Counted from the first letter of the stretch, positions 28,778 to 38,216 are shown. The stretch: DNA of 64,000 nucleotides from JBAXXL01 sp038206725 (GCA_038206725.1 JBBRAO010000013.1:1-64000); one strand, 5' to 3'. The notes: generated from the letters alone by a model not told the origin. Numbers and translations: made by a program.

Positions 28778-31700
28778 ATGAGAAATTTCATTTTAATATT
28801 ATTTTTTTTTGCTTCTACGATAAGTGCGTTCAGCATAGAAAAAACTATTAAACTTCAATCGGAAACACCGACTATTCAATCATACATCTCCTCTGCCGAG
28901 TTGCCAAACCATATACAATGGGATAAATTCAGCAGAGAAAACAAAAATTGGACAATTTCAATAGAACCCATCAGCCAATCACCTGCCCTTGCTTTTGGAA
29001 CCCCTATAAAAATTGATTTTAATTTTGCACTAAATGCCGGCAATATAGAAACTGCGGCAAAATTATTCTTAACAAAATATCAATCAACATTTCAAATCAA
29101 TGTTGCCAATCTCAAATTGAAAAGAGCTGAAAATATATCAGGCAAATGGTACATTAGCTTTGTTCAAGAGCAGGGTGGGGCAGAAGTTCTGTTTTCTGAA
29201 GTGGAGTTAAGAATAAACAAGAATGCGGAAGTATTTGCTTTTAGAGTGCATTATTTCAATAACATAGACATAACGCCTACACCTACAATTACTCCTAAAG
29301 CGGCTTTAGCTATAGCTGTCGATGGGATGACCACGTCGAAAGCAAACTCGAATGTTCTGTTGAGTGAGCAAAAAGTAAGTGATAAATTATATGTTATCCC
29401 TATTTATCAAAGCGGAAAAATCACTTATAAATTAGCTTACAAATCGGAGTTCAAAACCATAGGTGAACCCGGAAATTATATAGCATTCACCGATGCTCAC
29501 AGTGGTGAACTACTAAGTCGTGAGAATTTGGTTCACAATTTAGAAGCAAAAGTAAATTTTACAGTTTCAACTGTCGATAAATTCCCGATTGAGGGCGAAG
29601 TAATTAAAAGTCTTCCTTATTTCAAATTACCTCTTGACGATAAATCATATTATTCCGATGAAAACGGTGCAATTAATTTAGATTTAGATGCTTCGAAAGT
29701 AGTGAATTTTCCTTTAGAAAGTAAATACTGCGCGGTTTATTTTGATGGGGGTACCGGTAAAAATTCAACAATTTCAACAGTCCTAAATCCCGGCGAAAAT
29801 TCCTTAATTTTCAATGATAACAATAGTAATAAATACGAACGATTTGCGATGTATCATATTAACCACGCCCACGCCTGGATAACTGATATAGATCCTTCAC
29901 TGACTTGTATGGAAAATAAATTTAGCATTATCAACTATTTTGATAATATTTTTGGTAGTGGAAATGCAGCCAATGCTTTTTCAAGTGGTGATACAATAGG
30001 CTTTGTTATGTACCAACACGAAACAGAATGGCTATCAACATCACCGGCGGTTTTATATCACGAATATGGACATTCTACCACGACCAATTTCAACCGTCAA
30101 AGGGGTATAGTAGGTGAAATAAATATGTCCTGCCACGAAGCCATAGCCGATATTACAGCAAGTTATATGTTGGATACACCGGATATGGGACGTGGTGTGT
30201 TTTTAAAAAATCCTAACGAATCAATACGCAAAATTAAAAATAATAAAATTTATCCTGAAGATGTTTCCGGTGAATCACATAATGACAGCCAAATTTTATC
30301 AGGTGCATTGTGGGATATGAGAGAAACAATCGGTTTGGAAAAGGCTGAAAAATTAGTTCATTTCGCACGCTACGGCTTGCCGGATGATACCGACTACGGT
30401 ATCGCTTGTGCTGAATGGTTAATTGAAATTTTAATTGCAGACGACGATAATGGGAATTTAGGCGATGGTACACCAAATATGAACGCGATAATAACAGCAT
30501 TCAATAATCACCATATCGGCATAGCTTTATTAATTCCAAGTCTTTTCGAGCATAGTGTGTTAAATGATAATTTTGACAATTTAAGCAACATCACAATTGA
30601 AGCAGGTTTTAAACCTACCGCATTACCAATTGATTTGCCAAATAATATAAAATTAGTGTATTCTTTAGATAATTATGCTACTGAAGATACATTATCAATG
30701 ATTAAAACCGGTAAAAAATATTTTGCTGATATTAATGTTGGCGATAAACCATCATTGGTGCAATACTTTTTTATTATAAATAACGAAACCGGTTCAAATG
30801 TTTCTAGCCCAATGATAAAATCACAATCAGCTGAAAATGTTTATAATTACAACTTTTTATCAGGTTTCCGTGAAATAGCAAAAGAAGATTTTGAAACTGA
30901 AGATAATATTATCATTAATAATAACAATACCGTTGGTGGTCGCTTTGAAATCGCCAAACCAATTGAGCTTGTTGTAAATTTAGGTATTCCTATAGCATTA
31001 CAACCGGCAGATGATATGAGTAAAATTGGCGATAAATGCTTAATTACAGGAGCCGCGCTTCCAACTGATACATTAGATCCGATGGGACCGTTTGCAAATA
31101 CTCTGACTTCCGGTAAGATATCGGCAACAACGAAGAGTTTTGACGTTTACAATTATCACGATATATATATATCGTTTTATTTATACGAATTTTATTTACT
31201 GTTTTCACAGCAAGAAGACAATGTAAATAACTATTTAAGAGTTGAATGCAGTGAAAATGACTCCGATAAATGGGTTACAATTCACGAAGTCGATAAATCC
31301 GGTTTCGACTTTATGGGTGCTTCAACTATTGACATACGTAAACTTGCATCCGCAAATTCCGTATGGAAAAGAGTTCTTGTAAAAGTACCTGATGAATTCA
31401 AAAATGCAAATTCAATAAAAGTGAGGTTTTCGGCAGGAGCGAATCCGGCGACTTATGCATTTATAGAAACTTGTGTTGATGAACTTCAGATATTAAGCCC
31501 GATTAATCCACTTTCGGTTAACGAAACCAATTTGTTTACTGGTGCGAAAGTTTATCCTAATCCTTGTAAAAGCTATGCTGAAATTCAGCTAAATTCTAAA
31601 ATTGATGGTAATGCTGATATTAGATTATTCAACGCAAACGGCTTGTTGCTTGGGCAAACAAACGCGCATTTAACGCTGGGTGATAATCAGATGAACGTCG

Positions 31701-31804
31701 GAAATTTGTTCCCTAATTTCGCAAATTTGCCATCGGGCTCCTACTTTATTGATTTTAATATAGATTCGATGATTTATACCATACCAGTAGTCATTACTAA
31801 ATAG
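28778..31804 (+). CDS. Secreted M36-like metalloprotease with T9SS sorting domain
   Basis: The 1008-aa protein has a signal peptide (1-18), a fungalysin/thermolysin-type propeptide (about 60-240, including FTDAHSGELLSRENLV), then a zinc peptidase domain with HEYGH at 428-432 and the third ligand E454 in CHEAIADITASY. A motif GDGTPNMNAI (near 565) fits the M36 fold. Residues 590-910 are beta-rich accessory domains. The last 80 residues are a type A T9SS sorting domain (VYPNPCKSYAEIQL, LPSGSYFIDF), so it is exported across the outer membrane. The substrate is unknown. A strong terminator follows. Confidence 0.88.
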   Translation: MRNFILILFFFASTISAFSIEKTIKLQSETPTIQSYISSAELPNHIQWDKFSRENKNWTISIEPISQSPALAFGTPIKIDFNFALNAGNIETAAKLFLTKYQSTFQINVANLKLKRAENISGKWYISFVQEQGGAEVLFSEVELRINKNAEVFAFRVHYFNNIDITPTPTITPKAALAIAVDGMTTSKANSNVLLSEQKVSDKLYVIPIYQSGKITYKLAYKSEFKTIGEPGNYIAFTDAHSGELLSRENLVHNLEAKVNFTVSTVDKFPIEGEVIKSLPYFKLPLDDKSYYSDENGAINLDLDASKVVNFPLESKYCAVYFDGGTGKNSTISTVLNPGENSLIFNDNNSNKYERFAMYHINHAHAWITDIDPSLTCMENKFSIINYFDNIFGSGNAANAFSSGDTIGFVMYQHETEWLSTSPAVLYHEYGHSTTTNFNRQRGIVGEINMSCHEAIADITASYMLDTPDMGRGVFLKNPNESIRKIKNNKIYPEDVSGESHNDSQILSGALWDMRETIGLEKAEKLVHFARYGLPDDTDYGIACAEWLIEILIADDDNGNLGDGTPNMNAIITAFNNHHIGIALLIPSLFEHSVLNDNFDNLSNITIEAGFKPTALPIDLPNNIKLVYSLDNYATEDTLSMIKTGKKYFADINVGDKPSLVQYFFIINNETGSNVSSPMIKSQSAENVYNYNFLSGFREIAKEDFETEDNIIINNNNTVGGRFEIAKPIELVVNLGIPIALQPADDMSKIGDKCLITGAALPTDTLDPMGPFANTLTSGKISATTKSFDVYNYHDIYISFYLYEFYLLFSQQEDNVNNYLRVECSENDSDKWVTIHEVDKSGFDFMGASTIDIRKLASANSVWKRVLVKVPDEFKNANSIKVRFSAGANPATYAFIETCVDELQILSPINPLSVNETNLFTGAKVYPNPCKSYAEIQLNSKIDGNADIRLFNANGLLLGQTNAHLTLGDNQMNVGNLFPNFANLPSGSYFIDFNIDSMIYTIPVVITK

Positions 31805-31829
31805 TTATTCATAAACATACATAACGATA

Positions 31830-31868
31830 GATGCCCTGCAAGACTAAACTGCAGGGCATCTTTTTTTT
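31830..31868 (+). terminator. Rho-independent terminator after the M36-like gene
   Basis: Perfect 11-bp stem GATGCCCTGCA/TGCAGGGCATC with a 9-nt loop, then eight T. Confidence 0.92.
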
Positions 31869-31911
31869 AATTGCTGAAGGGTATTCTATTCTTATTGGGA
31901 TTCTCTATTCC

Positions 31912-34203
31912 TTAGAATTCAAACAACACGCCAATTGATGGTAGTATTCCAATCGCTGAAGGATAAATCGCTTTTTGTTGGCGCTCATCCCACTGAACTG
32001 AGGATACATTTTTTCTATTATATATGTTTTGAATGTCAATATAAGTTGTTAATAGTGAGCTTGATAAATTCCAACGTTTCTCTAATCGCATATCTAGTTG
32101 ATGTGAAACCGGTAAGCGCTCCCCTTCGTTATAAAGTAGGAAATCCAAATCACCATTTGATAGATAAGGTGTAGTCGGTACCCCTGTTGCTAATTTCCAT
32201 TTTCCACTAATTTCCCAAGTTTCTGATAAACGGTAACCTAAAGAGATATTAGTAATAAAACGGCTATCAAAAGAACCCGGGCGCGCTTTACCTTCTATTG
32301 AAGTAAACTTCGACTCACAGAGTGTTAAGCTTAAAATTCCCCATAGTGGGATGTCGCCCATTTTCTTTTGAATGAATAATTCAACACCGCGTGAAACTCC
32401 CGTACCTGTCGAAGTCAGTGGTTCAAGTCCGAAAGGAATATCTGATTTGATATTGTCGAAACCCGACGGTGCTAAAACACCTTGCGGTCTATAAACTCTC
32501 GCCGGATAATCGGAATACCATTTGTAGTAAACTTCTAACTGTACTTTCAAATCCTTCAGTGGGGTATGAGCATAACCCAAAACAACTTGGTCTGCACAAA
32601 TAGGATTTAGCTTTTGGTTTTTGTCTCCTATTAACCAAATATATGCCGGCGATTGATAATATCTTCCAAATGAAGAAATTATTGTAGAATTTTCGTTTAT
32701 CATATAGAATATTGAAAGCCTTGGTGATAGGAAGTATTTACTTTCCGTGGAGCTGAAGTAATCTCCTCGTAAACCGCCTGTTACTGTATGCTTACCCCAA
32801 CTTGTAGTAACACTTGCATAAGTAGCGTTTTTAAATACTCCAAATGTAGTATCCACTTTCAACTCTTGAGGGACACCGTTTTGGTCTGTACGCATAAATC
32901 CCGGTATCAAAATATCGTATTTAAGCAATGAACCAACTTTAAAATTATTTCCAAATGTGAATTCCATTTTCTTATTCGGTATCCAAAATACTTCAGTTTT
33001 CAAACCTATATCGCCTTCTTTCGATTTATTTTTAAACAAATCCACCAAATTGGAATCTCGCTGTAATGTTGTGAAATTTGTGAAAGCCCTACTTAAAATT
33101 ACATCAAAAAAGCCCTTATCGAATAGATGTTTCCAAGTTGCGCCAAATATATATTGTTGTTGACTCGGTACAGCGATAGTACTATTTTTATATTTACCTT
33201 CAAGCGTTGTATTGTCTATTGTAACATCGTCTAAAACTCCAAAGCTCAATACTTCAATGATATTCTTATCATCAATCTGGTAATTTACCTTAGCTTGGAA
33301 ATCCCAATATTGGGGTATGAATGAAAAACCGGCTAATTTGAATATAAAGTCCAAATAGCTCCTTCGTGCGGCGAAGAAATAACTGCCTTTTTTTCCTATT
33401 GGCCCTTCCAACGAACCGTCAACGCCGGTTGCTGATAAATCAACACGCCCGCGGAATTGATCTTTATTACCACTACGCATTTTAATACTCGTCAATGATG
33501 AAACTTTATCGCCATAACGAGCGCCGAAACCACCTGCTGAAAACTGTACATCCTCAACAAAATCTATATTGATTATTGAAAGCGGACCACCGGTGGACCC
33601 TTGTGAGCTAAAATGATTAATATTAGGCACTTCAATGCCGTCAATAATATATAAGTTTTCAAATGGAGCTCCACCTCGTACGATCAAATCATTTCGTCCG
33701 GCACCGCTCGTGTTTACGCCCGGTAATAATTGTAAAGCTCGAACAGGGTCCTCCTGTACTCCGGGAGCATTACGAATATCGGTTCCGGAAAAAGATTGAG
33801 TACCTGTTGCGGCATCGAGAATCTTAACAAAATACTCTCCTTTAACAGTAATTTCCTGACCTTCGATAATAGCTTCAGTTAATTGAATTGTTACATTGGT
33901 AGTTTTATTGCCTATCACCTGCACATCCGACTCGGTATAGTTTTGGAATCCGACATAAGAGAACTTTAAAGTTACTCTTCCGACGGGAATATTTGAGATA
34001 ACAAATTTACCTTCGGCATCGGTATAAGCCCCCAACTTTGTATTTTCAACTATAACCGTAGTTCCGGTTAGCGGTTGAGAGGACATTCTGCTGGTAACAT
34101 AACCGCTTATAGTACCGGTTTTAGGGGTTTGTGATTGAAGTTGTGAAGAAGAAAAAATCAGAACTATTGCTAATAATAAAGTAGAAAATTTATACATAAT
34201 CAT
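31912..34203 (-). CDS. TonB-dependent outer-membrane receptor
   Basis: The 763-aa protein has a signal peptide (1-25), a carboxypeptidase-regulatory-like beta-sandwich (about 30-120: GTISGYVTSRMSSQPLTGTTV, GAYTDAEGKFVISNIP), a plug domain (about 125-250: LQLLPGVNTSGAGRNDLIVRGG, YIIDGIEVPNINHF) and a barrel ending GVLFEF with terminal Phe. This is the usual Bacteroidota receptor layout without a SusD partner beside it. It takes up an unknown ligand using TonB energy. The next gene upstream on this strand is a T9SS protein; no operon link is evident. Confidence 0.9.
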   Translation of the reverse strand: MIMYKFSTLLLAIVLIFSSSQLQSQTPKTGTISGYVTSRMSSQPLTGTTVIVENTKLGAYTDAEGKFVISNIPVGRVTLKFSYVGFQNYTESDVQVIGNKTTNVTIQLTEAIIEGQEITVKGEYFVKILDAATGTQSFSGTDIRNAPGVQEDPVRALQLLPGVNTSGAGRNDLIVRGGAPFENLYIIDGIEVPNINHFSSQGSTGGPLSIINIDFVEDVQFSAGGFGARYGDKVSSLTSIKMRSGNKDQFRGRVDLSATGVDGSLEGPIGKKGSYFFAARRSYLDFIFKLAGFSFIPQYWDFQAKVNYQIDDKNIIEVLSFGVLDDVTIDNTTLEGKYKNSTIAVPSQQQYIFGATWKHLFDKGFFDVILSRAFTNFTTLQRDSNLVDLFKNKSKEGDIGLKTEVFWIPNKKMEFTFGNNFKVGSLLKYDILIPGFMRTDQNGVPQELKVDTTFGVFKNATYASVTTSWGKHTVTGGLRGDYFSSTESKYFLSPRLSIFYMINENSTIISSFGRYYQSPAYIWLIGDKNQKLNPICADQVVLGYAHTPLKDLKVQLEVYYKWYSDYPARVYRPQGVLAPSGFDNIKSDIPFGLEPLTSTGTGVSRGVELFIQKKMGDIPLWGILSLTLCESKFTSIEGKARPGSFDSRFITNISLGYRLSETWEISGKWKLATGVPTTPYLSNGDLDFLLYNEGERLPVSHQLDMRLEKRWNLSSSLLTTYIDIQNIYNRKNVSSVQWDERQQKAIYPSAIGILPSIGVLFEF

Positions 34204-34277
34204 TCCTATAAAAATTAATATTTTCTAAATTACGAAAACTATTTGATAATGCAAAATAATCGAGGAGTATAATTTTA

Positions 34278-34408
34278 TTCATCTGTTGACTGAGAGTCAG
34301 GGGAAAATCTGTCCTACTGAACCTTCCGAAGGTTTCAAACCTTCGGAAGGTTGTAAGTATTTACATCTTCACAAATTTACTAACGCCATCACCGATTTTC
34401 ACAAAATA
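34278..34408. repeat. 131-bp direct repeat, copy 1
   Basis: Differs from 37367-37497 at one base only (T at the eighth position or so, A in the other copy). It holds a family A-like remnant, family F palindrome, and the last 16 codons of the T9SS gene 34361-35650. Confidence 0.92.
34320..34352. repeat. Palindromic element, family F
   Basis: 33-bp perfect palindrome around a single centre base (AACCTTCCGAAGGTTT, C, complement). It begins 8 bp after the T9SS gene's stop. Other copies: 37409 and 56358; half copy near 56593. Confidence 0.9.
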
Positions 34409-35650
34409 CATCCCTTTTGGCAGATTCGATATATCTATTTGTAGAGACGTTGCATGCAACGTCTCTACTGACATAACTTTTTCGCAGAGTGTGTTGAAGA
34501 TGGAAACTTCAGAGGTCTCATCAACTTCATGCTTAAGCGTGGGGTTGGTTCCACTAATAGATATCATTATAAAATCACCCGCGGGATTAGGGGAAAGAGA
34601 GAATTGCTCATACTTTTGTAAAACAGTACCCGGATATGGACTCCTGTAGATACCAAAATCTGTTGCACCAATCAACATTTTCCCGTTAGATGAAAAACCA
34701 CTGCACATAACATCCATATCAAATATTTCATCCTCATCAATAATTTTTTGTTCCCAAGAAACACCACCATCTTTGGTTACTAATATTTTGCCAGCCATAC
34801 CAGTAGCTATCCCAACGTTTAAATTAAAAAAATCAATATCTCGAAGTCCAAAAATCTTCCAATTTTCTTGCTCGTAGATTTTTGTCCATTTTTTTCCATA
34901 ATTTGAAGTTTTAAAAATTGCATCCTTTGCTTGATCCCCGTTTCCGGTTTTCTTGGCTGTACAAGCCCACCCGATAGAATCAATAAAACACATCTTGTTA
35001 TAATAATATTCCGTACGTACACTTAGCCAATTATGCCCTTTGTCAAAAGAAACGTGATAAAAATTTGAATCGTTCATTCCTGTAGATATCGCGTATATCG
35101 AATCGTTGATAACAGAAATATCCAAAATTCTTTGCCTATCAAATGATTTTAATGTATCCCAAGAATTTCCGAGGTCTTTCGATTGCAATAACACCTGTGT
35201 ACTAGCTAAAAGTAAAGCATTATTGGATAAATCTACATAAAAATTGAACTCTTTAGTAGGTACTTTAATTTCTTGATATTGATTGCCTAAGCCATTTTGG
35301 ATATAGATGTAACCATAATAAAGTGGTAACATAGTAATATTATTTTTAAAAATACCACCTTTTAAAGCTAGAATTTCCTCACCTCGGACTGGATTTTCAT
35401 CCGAAAATTCTTTTTCCCAAGTTTTCCCATCATCAGAAGATATTAAAACGCGTGCGGAACCACCATCGTAAGTAAGAAAGGCTTTGGAAATTCCGTTGGA
35501 ACTTTGAATATCAAGAATATATCCTCGCTCATAAATATCAGAAGTTCTTTGGTCATAAACTCTTTCAAATTCTTCATCAGATTTGACAGTAAACACGCTT
35601 ATACACAAACATAATAAGATTGAATAAATTATTTTCATTTTGGTTGACAT
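34361..35650 (-). CDS. Secreted T9SS cargo with Ycf48/BNR-like repeats; palindromes inside its sorting domain
   Basis: The 429-aa protein has a signal peptide; MKIIYSILL at residue 5 (35638) is an alternative start. Residues 30-340 hold repeats resembling a Ycf48/BNR propeller (SSDDGKTWEKEF, SKDLGNSWDTL, SFDKGHNWLSV, TSNYGKKWTKIY, TKDGGVSWEQKI). Residues 344-429 form a type A T9SS sorting domain (SLSPNPAGDFIMI ... LPKGMYFVKIGDGVSKFVKM). Two DNA palindromes lie in frame inside it: family C at 34520-34549 encodes residues 368-377, and family D at 34441-34468 encodes 395-403. The function of the propeller is unknown. Confidence 0.82.
   Translation of the reverse strand: MSTKMKIIYSILLCLCISVFTVKSDEEFERVYDQRTSDIYERGYILDIQSSNGISKAFLTYDGGSARVLISSDDGKTWEKEFSDENPVRGEEILALKGGIFKNNITMLPLYYGYIYIQNGLGNQYQEIKVPTKEFNFYVDLSNNALLLASTQVLLQSKDLGNSWDTLKSFDRQRILDISVINDSIYAISTGMNDSNFYHVSFDKGHNWLSVRTEYYYNKMCFIDSIGWACTAKKTGNGDQAKDAIFKTSNYGKKWTKIYEQENWKIFGLRDIDFFNLNVGIATGMAGKILVTKDGGVSWEQKIIDEDEIFDMDVMCSGFSSNGKMLIGATDFGIYRSPYPGTVLQKYEQFSLSPNPAGDFIMISISGTNPTLKHEVDETSEVSIFNTLCEKVMSVETLHATSLQIDISNLPKGMYFVKIGDGVSKFVKM
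34441..34468. repeat. Palindromic element, family D, inside a coding sequence
   Basis: 28-bp perfect palindrome GTAGAGACGTTGCA/TGCAACGTCTCTAC. Coding strand gives VETLHATSL, between the strands NTLCEKVMS and QIDISNLP of the sorting domain. Confidence 0.92.
34520..34549. repeat. Degenerate palindromic element, family C, inside a coding sequence
   Basis: Aligns end to end with the perfect 30-bp palindrome at 59947-59976, with 4-5 mismatches in the left arm. It spans exactly ten codons (TNPTLKHEVD). Confidence 0.8.
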
Positions 35651-35669
35651 TTTTAGGTTGTAAAAAGTT

Positions 35670-35694
35670 GGGATAGTATTGTAAATACTATCCC
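35670..35694 (-). terminator. Terminator-like hairpin between the two T9SS genes
   Basis: Perfect 11-bp stem GGGATAGTATT/AATACTATCCC with a 3-nt loop; on the minus strand it is followed by AACTTTTT, so it can end the gene at 35706-36707. Confidence 0.8.
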
Positions 35695-35705
35695 ATTTTT
35701 TATGA

Positions 35706-36707
35706 TTATTTATTTAATATTTTTCCTGAAGAAAGTTTATTATTTCCAGATGTAATACTAAATAATATAATATCAGTATTACCCCATTTATTTTCTATGT
35801 ATAAATCATTTATACCATCACTAATATTATAATGCCCAATAAAAAGCCTTTGACCATTTATGTTATATAATTCGACATTAATATCCTTTATGGACTTAGA
35901 AAAAAGTTGAAAATGTATCGTATTCTCATCAATAAAAGTATTTAAACCTAGTTCAATAGAATTATTCTCTTTGACACTTGGTTTAGTAAGTAGAGGATTA
36001 TACTCACCCAAATCCAAAGGTTCATAACCTTCACTCAACCCGTCAATGACTGTTGTTACGGAAGGTACCCAAGAGCAATTGGCCATACACGGTACTATTC
36101 CTGTTGTCGTAGAATAAGCATACTCCTCGCAACTAATTACAGGAGCAGGGTCTAACCTTTGAACTGTTATATGATCATCTGCAGTTCTACAAACTTCAAC
36201 TGTTGCCATGCAACAATCTGAATCAACACAAGGAACCTTGATATCGTATCTATCAACCTCTTGACCTGTATTATTATAAATAACAATCTCAAATGTAGCC
36301 CAACAACTTCTATTCGAAATTCTCCAAATATCCGAACACCCAACTGTTCCAATTTGAGGATCAAAAAGTGCTGGATTTAGCTTGACCACCGCCGCCAAAA
36401 CAGCTTGCATTTCTTGCTCTGGTGTTTGTGTGTATTGTAAATGGTTGCCCGAACACTTGTATCGTTTATTTGAAAACCCTAGTATTTGGAAATCTTGAAA
36501 CCATCCACATGCCTTTCTGGTTACATAATATACATCAACGAAGTGCAATCTTTGCAAATGTAATCTTATTATATGTACAGGACTCCACGGGCTTGTTACA
36601 CAATCCGGCGTACAAGGTTCAGATATTATCTCTTCAGCTGATAATTTGAAACTTGTAAATGTTGCTATAATGATAGCAAAAATCAACATTAATTTTATCT
36701 TCTTCAT
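35706..36707 (-). CDS. Cys-rich secreted protein with T9SS-like C-terminus, unknown function
   Basis: The 333-aa protein has a signal peptide (about 1-24, LSAEE). Residues 28-215 hold about 14 cysteines (EPCTPDC, KACGWF, YKCSG, VGCSDIW, RSCWATF, VPCVDSDCC, VEVCR, ISCEEY, VPCMANCSW), which suggests a disulfide-stabilised extracellular domain. The last 85 residues resemble a T9SS sorting domain (VELYNINGQRLFIGHYNISDG, DIILFSITSGNNKLSSGKILNK). I do not recognise the Cys-rich domain. It lies upstream of, and on the same strand as, another T9SS cargo gene, and the two are bracketed by the 131-bp direct repeat. Confidence 0.75.
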   Translation of the reverse strand: MKKIKLMLIFAIIIATFTSFKLSAEEIISEPCTPDCVTSPWSPVHIIRLHLQRLHFVDVYYVTRKACGWFQDFQILGFSNKRYKCSGNHLQYTQTPEQEMQAVLAAVVKLNPALFDPQIGTVGCSDIWRISNRSCWATFEIVIYNNTGQEVDRYDIKVPCVDSDCCMATVEVCRTADDHITVQRLDPAPVISCEEYAYSTTTGIVPCMANCSWVPSVTTVIDGLSEGYEPLDLGEYNPLLTKPSVKENNSIELGLNTFIDENTIHFQLFSKSIKDINVELYNINGQRLFIGHYNISDGINDLYIENKWGNTDIILFSITSGNNKLSSGKILNK

Positions 36708-37366
36708 TTCAATCTCCTTTTGAATAAGGGTTAGTTATTACTTCACCACTTTGAGCTTGTGATATAGTTCTTTCAATTTACTATTCTTAACATTCGGATT
36801 TCCATTTACTAACTTGTATTCATAATACACCTCACTAATCATTTATGTGTAAAGTGTGCATTTTAAATATTAAACAAAGAAATACGTCTAACCCTTGTCA
36901 GTATTCGAATATCTTTAACTGTTTATCGTTTACTGACGCACATTTGCCTATTTGGGCAAGCGGAGGCGGGTTAACCCAAGGGTTAATTCGTCTTCTATTT
37001 TAAATAAAACATACTGGAATTATTATTTGATTCTATTGATTATTTTGAACGGGACTTAATAAATGAATTATTAAGCCTTCTGAACAATATGTTGGAATAT
37101 GTCCTTTTTCTCTTTCATTTCTATATGGATTTTCATAACCTTACCATCGTATAAAAACACAATAAATATTAATTTTTTAAACAAACTCGATTCTTGTTTG
37201 ATTAATTTATTTAAAATTAAAAAAAATTTTCCAAGTAAAAAAATAAAAATTAATTATTTATACATTTTTTAGCGTATCTAATAAAAGACATTTTTATCCG
37301 ATGAAGTATATATATATATATACTTAATTAAATCTGGTGAAAATATCACAATTGAATTTATCTATA
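36708..37366. other. AT-rich intergenic stretch without a recognised gene
   Basis: Roughly 660 bp with no plausible coding frame. A small GC-richer patch at about 36945-36995 can fold (TTGCC/GGCAA, then GGTTAACCC-AA-GGGTTAA). Near 37306-37322 there is a TA dinucleotide run. No tRNA or known RNA recognised here. Confidence 0.6.
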
Positions 37367-37408
37367 TTCATCTGATGACTGAGAGTCAGGGGAAAATCTG
37401 TCCTACTG

Positions 37409-37441
37409 AACCTTCCGAAGGTTTCAAACCTTCGGAAGGTT
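37409..37441. repeat. Palindromic element, family F
   Basis: Identical to the 33-bp palindrome at 34320, as part of the 131-bp repeat. Confidence 0.9.
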
Positions 37442-37449
37442 GTAAGTAT

Positions 37450-37497
37450 TTACATCTTCACAAATTTACTAACGCCATCACCGATTTTCACAAAATA
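37450..37497 (-). pseudogene. Orphan T9SS sorting-domain tail (relic)
   Basis: Minus strand reads FVKIGDGVSKFVKM and a stop, identical to the end of the gene 34361-35650, but with no domain upstream. It lies between the tRNA-Ser terminator and an empty AT-rich region. Confidence 0.8.
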
Positions 37498-37520
37498 TAA
37501 TGTACGTATTTTTTTACTTA

Positions 37521-37553
37521 AAAAAAGAGCAGGCTATAATATAATAACCTGCT
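37521..37553 (-). terminator. Terminator of the tRNA-Ser gene
   Basis: Stem AGCAGG/CCTGCT with an AT-rich inner part; on the minus strand it is followed by CTTTTTT. Confidence 0.8.
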
Positions 37554-37569
37554 TTGTGGTTGAGCTTTG

Positions 37570-37656
37570 CGGAAAAGGAGGGATTCGAACCCTCGGTACA
37601 CGTAAATGTACAACGGTTTTCGAGACCGCCCCATTCAACCACTCTGGCACCTTTCC
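37570..37656 (-). tRNA. tRNA-Ser (anticodon CGA)
   Basis: An 87-nt cloverleaf on the minus strand: acceptor GGAAAGG/CTTTTCC, D-arm region GCCAGAGTGGTTGAATGGGG, anticodon stem GCGGT/ACCGT with loop CTCGAAA, a long variable arm typical of Ser, and T-arm GAGGGTTCGAATCCCTC. The discriminator base is G, as expected for tRNA-Ser. The CCA end is not encoded. Confidence 0.95.
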
Positions 37657-37751
37657 GAAAAATTCAGAATTCAAAGTTAACACTTTTTCTTTAATTGAAA
37701 AAGATAATGTTTATAAATGAGCCGCTCTGGTGTATTCAATCAATAAATACA

Positions 37752-38216
37752 CTATAATTTCCCAAACAAATCGGCCATTTCGATAGCCGACATAGCGGCT
37801 TCGAAACCTTTGTTTCCGGCTTTTGTTCCTGCGCGCTCTATTGCTTGCTCTATTGAGTCGGTTGTTAAAACACCGAATATACAAGGCACATTTGTTTCCA
37901 TAGCGGCATTTGCAATACCTTTGGATACTTCTGCGGCTATGTAATCAAAATGCGGAGTAGAGCCTCTGATTACCGTGCCCAATGCTATCACTGCGGAGTA
38001 TTCCTTGGTTGCGGCGATACGTTTTACTAAAACCGGTAATTCATACGCTCCCGGGCAATAGATAATTGTAACATTATCCATATCCGCTTCGTGTCTTGCA
38101 AACGCGTCCAGCGCGCCTTCTAATAACTTACCAACAATAAATTCGTTCCAACGGGCAATAACTATCGCGTATTTTTTGCCCTTCGCGTTGAAATTCCCTT
38201 CGATTATTTTAGGCAT
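37752..38216 (-). CDS. ribH: 6,7-dimethyl-8-ribityllumazine synthase
   Basis: Penultimate step of riboflavin synthesis: joins the ribityl pyrimidine with 3,4-dihydroxy-2-butanone 4-phosphate. At 154 aa it is the standard length. Motifs: RWNEFIVGKLLEGAL, CPGAYELPVLVKR, ALGTVIRGSTPHFDYIAAEVSKGI (with the catalytic His) and PCIFGVLTTDSIEQAIERAG. It overlaps the upstream membrane protein gene by 8 bp. No other rib gene is nearby and no FMN riboswitch was seen. Confidence 0.95.
   Translation of the reverse strand: MPKIIEGNFNAKGKKYAIVIARWNEFIVGKLLEGALDAFARHEADMDNVTIIYCPGAYELPVLVKRIAATKEYSAVIALGTVIRGSTPHFDYIAAEVSKGIANAAMETNVPCIFGVLTTDSIEQAIERAGTKAGNKGFEAAMSAIEMADLFGKL

Larger units (their letters stand above)
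37367..37497. repeat. 131-bp direct repeat, copy 2
   Basis: Same orientation as copy 1, 3.09 kb apart, one mismatch. The pair brackets the two T9SS cargo genes. Confidence 0.92.

Noticed and set aside
37367..37656. Integration site of a mobile element at the tRNA-Ser gene
   Set aside because: The 131-bp repeat is not a copy of the tRNA 3' end, and no integrase gene is present.
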